Positions 7,704-9,363 of a DNA stretch of 9,363 nt are shown in pieces (position 1 is the stretch's first letter; the number at the start of each line of letters is the position of its first letter). The position numbers and the translations under genes were made by a program. This DNA comes from a bacterium (GTDB lineage Bacteria; Verrucomicrobiota; Kiritimatiellia; UBA8416): assembly GCA_020048935.1 (NCBI GenBank), contig JAIFLS010000055.1:1-9363 (forward strand), given 5' to 3'. The notes under the pieces were generated by a model. It saw only the letters and a list, made by a program, of their open reading frames with translations, was not told where the DNA came from and did not search any database.

Positions 7704-7724
7704 GACTATAGTCCTGCCGGGCTG

Positions 7725-8972
7725 TCAATCATCTGCCCGCCGCAGGACGAGTACGCCGTTGTTGCCGCCGAAGCCGAAGCTGTTTTTTAGGATATAGGGT
7801 CGCTTCAGGGGTGCGGGCGTTTTGCCGGTGAAGCACAGGCCGGCGGCGGCCTCGTCCGGGTTGTCGAGGTTGAGCACTGGCGGCAGGATGCCCTTCTCGA
7901 GCGAGAGGACGGCGGCGAGCGTCTCGATCGCGCCGGACCCGCCTAGCAGGTGCCCGAAGTAGGGCTTGAGCGAGGCGAGCGGGATCGTGGCGGCCGCGGC
8001 CCCCAGCGCCATGCGTATGGATTCGCATTCGGTCGGGTCGTTGGCGGTGGTGGCGGTGCCGTGGGCGTTGATTGCGCCAAGGGCATCGGGCGCGATGCCC
8101 GCGCTTGAGAGCGCCGCGCGGATGGCGCGCGCCTGCCCTTCGGCATCAGGGGCGGTGATGTGCTTGGCGTCGGACGATTCGCCGTAACCGGCAATCTCCG
8201 CCCGGATGGTCGCCCCGCGGGCCTTGGCGCTTTCCAGTGTCTCAAGCACCAGCGCGGCGGCTCCCTCGCCGATGACGCAGCCGTCGCGATCACGGTCGAA
8301 CGGGCGGCAGGCACGGGCCGGATCCGGGTTGGTAGACATGACGCCCAGGCGCTCCCAGGCCGCGAAGGTCAAGGGCTCGAAAATGGTGTCCGAACCGCCG
8401 CAGAGGGCTTTGTCGATATAGCCGTCCTTGATCATGCGGTAAGCGATTCCGATGGCGGTGGTCGACGAGGTGCAGGCGGCGGTGACGACATAATTCGGTC
8501 CGGTGAGCCGGTAGCGGATCGCGATCTGCGAGCAGACCGCGTTGGCCATGCAGCGCGGCACGCTTGTCGGGCGCAGGCCCTTGATACCTTTCTCGTGCAA
8601 TGAGCGGACGGACTCGCTGTAGCTCTCGGCGCTGCCGATGCCGGTACCGAAAAGGGTGGCGACCTCCTGCGGGACGGGTGTTTCGCCCTCGGTCAGCAGA
8701 CCGGCCTGTTTCAGAGCCTGATCGCTGGCAAGCATGGCACCGTCGACGGTGATATCGTTATAGCGGGCGCGGATCTGCTGGAGCGCGGCTATCAACTGTT
8801 CTCGGTCGATGGTGGCGCCGACGGTGGTTTTGAACTCGGCGGTGTCGAGATGCGTGATGGTGCGTATCCCGGTCTGGCCCGTGACCATGCGGTTCCAGAG
8901 TTCGGCTTCATTGAAGCCGAGGGCGGAGACGGTGCCCATTCCGGTGATGACGACGCGACGTGGATTTGACAT
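7725..8972 (-). CDS. Beta-ketoacyl-ACP synthase, FabF-like (KAS II family)
   Basis: A cytoplasmic condensing enzyme that elongates acyl-ACP with malonyl-ACP by decarboxylative Claisen condensation; 415 aa, the usual KAS II length. With numbering from the ATG at 8972, the triad is intact: C167 in TAACTSST, H304 in NAHGTAT and H341 in FGHLLGGSG, with K336 just before. PFDRDRDGCVIGEGA (224-238) and the C-terminal NSFGFGGNNG (397-406) are family signatures. The usual K.MTGH.LGAAG motif reads KPYFGHLLGGSG, so this may be a specialised paralogue (polyene, polyketide or unusual lipid) rather than the housekeeping FabF. I chose the start at 8972 because AAGGAG lies 6 nt upstream. An in-frame ATG at 8987 overlaps the FabG stop (ATGA) and would add five residues, but has no visible SD. 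It follows the reductase gene directly, indicating one operon. Confidence 0.93.
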   Translation of the reverse strand: MSNPRRVVITGMGTVSALGFNEAELWNRMVTGQTGIRTITHLDTAEFKTTVGATIDREQLIAALQQIRARYNDITVDGAMLASDQALKQAGLLTEGETPVPQEVATLFGTGIGSAESYSESVRSLHEKGIKGLRPTSVPRCMANAVCSQIAIRYRLTGPNYVVTAACTSSTTAIGIAYRMIKDGYIDKALCGGSDTIFEPLTFAAWERLGVMSTNPDPARACRPFDRDRDGCVIGEGAAALVLETLESAKARGATIRAEIAGYGESSDAKHITAPDAEGQARAIRAALSSAGIAPDALGAINAHGTATTANDPTECESIRMALGAAAATIPLASLKPYFGHLLGGSGAIETLAAVLSLEKGILPPVLNLDNPDEAAAGLCFTGKTPAPLKRPYILKNSFGFGGNNGVLVLRRADD

Positions 8973-8983
8973 GTGAGGCTCCT

Positions 8984-9363
8984 TCATGGGTTGCCCGTCC
9001 AGAGGCCGCCATCGACGTGCAGCACCTGGCCGGTAATGTAACTGGATGCGTTTGAAAGCAGGAAGGCGGTGGCATGGCCGATATCGGCCGGGGTACCGAG
9101 GCGGGCAAGGGGGATTGCCAGGTCACGGCGCATGGTCTCGGTGAGCGCGGCGGTCATGTCGGTTTCGATCATGCCGGGCGAGATGGCGTTGACGCGGATG
9201 TTGAAACGCGCGGCCTCGAAGGCAAGCGAATGCGTCAGGCTGACGAGGGCGGCCTTGGAGGCGGCGTAGTCCGCGCCCATCCATTTGCCGGGGCCGTGGG
9301 CGGCGAGCGAGGCGATGTTCACGATCGCGCCGCCAGTACGGCGCAGCGGGGTATAGGCCGCCT
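8984..9363 (-). CDS. 3-oxoacyl-ACP reductase, FabG-like SDR, C-terminal half (5' end beyond window)
   Basis: A cytoplasmic short-chain dehydrogenase/reductase that would reduce 3-oxoacyl-ACP with NADPH. The 125 visible codons begin AAYTPLRRTGGAIVNIASLAAHG and run to HVDGGLWTGNP and TGA (8986-8984). Catalytic Ser lies in NIAS, and Tyr/Lys in DYAASK. RVNAISPGMIETDM (start of the substrate region) and the dimer-forming ITGQVLHVDGG tail are typical of FabG. The N-terminal Rossmann glycine motif is outside the window. The GTG at 9322 is internal (AIVNIAS), not a start. It lies directly upstream of the ketosynthase, whose SD overlaps the end of this gene, so the two are probably translationally linked. 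The insertion-like SLAAHGPGKWMGAD between Ser and Tyr differs from E. coli FabG, so it may serve the specialised neighbour KS. Confidence 0.92.
   Translation of the reverse strand, partial: AAYTPLRRTGGAIVNIASLAAHGPGKWMGADYAASKAALVSLTHSLAFEAARFNIRVNAISPGMIETDMTAALTETMRRDLAIPLARLGTPADIGHATAFLLSNASSYITGQVLHVDGGLWTGNP

Noticed and set aside
7705..7728. TTGACA and TATAGT on the minus strand as a promoter for the ABM gene
   Set aside because: The hexamers are good but only 12 nt apart, too short for sigma-70; the TTGACA also includes the ketosynthase stop codon.

Overview
The window is chromosomal DNA from a free-living bacterium. It carries six genes; the first and last run off the edges. Most genes are GC-rich, with Shine-Dalgarno (SD) starts. 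The organism is probably in the PVC/Planctomycetes-Lentisphaerae-Kiritimatiellota-Verrucomicrobia sphere. That guess rests on three things: an exported protein with a TolB-like propeller, an FHA/sigma-54 activator, and the style of the intergenic repeats (GGGAGGGAC hairpins, TTGGATGTTGGGCGTTG-type words, degenerate nonamers). It comes from recall of such genomes, not from a search.

Layout. (1) 1-1357, minus: N-terminal two thirds of an oligopeptidase A-type M3 metallopeptidase with an exact in-frame 42-bp tandem duplication. No antisense plus-strand reading of this stretch is credible. (2) 1462-2397, plus: a TIM-barrel sugar isomerase/epimerase-like protein, divergent from the peptidase and with an uncertain start. 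(3) 2398-2749: a gene-free convergent spacer. It holds a 189-bp MITE-like palindrome that encloses two inverted REP-like hairpins, followed by a second cluster of interleaved inverted words. (4) 2750-4141, minus: an FHA-AAA+-HTH sigma-54 activator. (5) 4142-4346: a divergent regulatory region with a candidate minus-strand promoter overlapped by two 20-bp direct repeats. (6) 4347-7250, plus: a 967-residue exported protein made of a divergent deacetylase-like domain, a pseudomurein-binding-repeat-like middle and a TolB-like beta-propeller. (7) 7297-9363, minus: a FabG-like reductase (partial), a FabF-like ketosynthase and an ABM-fold monooxygenase-like protein, read in that order.

How the genes may work together. 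FabG and FabF overlap or nearly touch and form an acyl-chain elongation pair; the ABM gene may be co-transcribed. The FHA activator and the large exported protein share a divergent control region with paired operator-like repeats, so the activator plausibly controls itself and perhaps its neighbour. The exported protein looks less GC-rich than its neighbours. An orphan SD and start codon just after it suggest that a following gene was lost. The most novel item is this exported three-part protein with its FHA/sigma-54 neighbour; the cleanest structural observations are the operator repeats, the palindromic element and the peptidase duplication.
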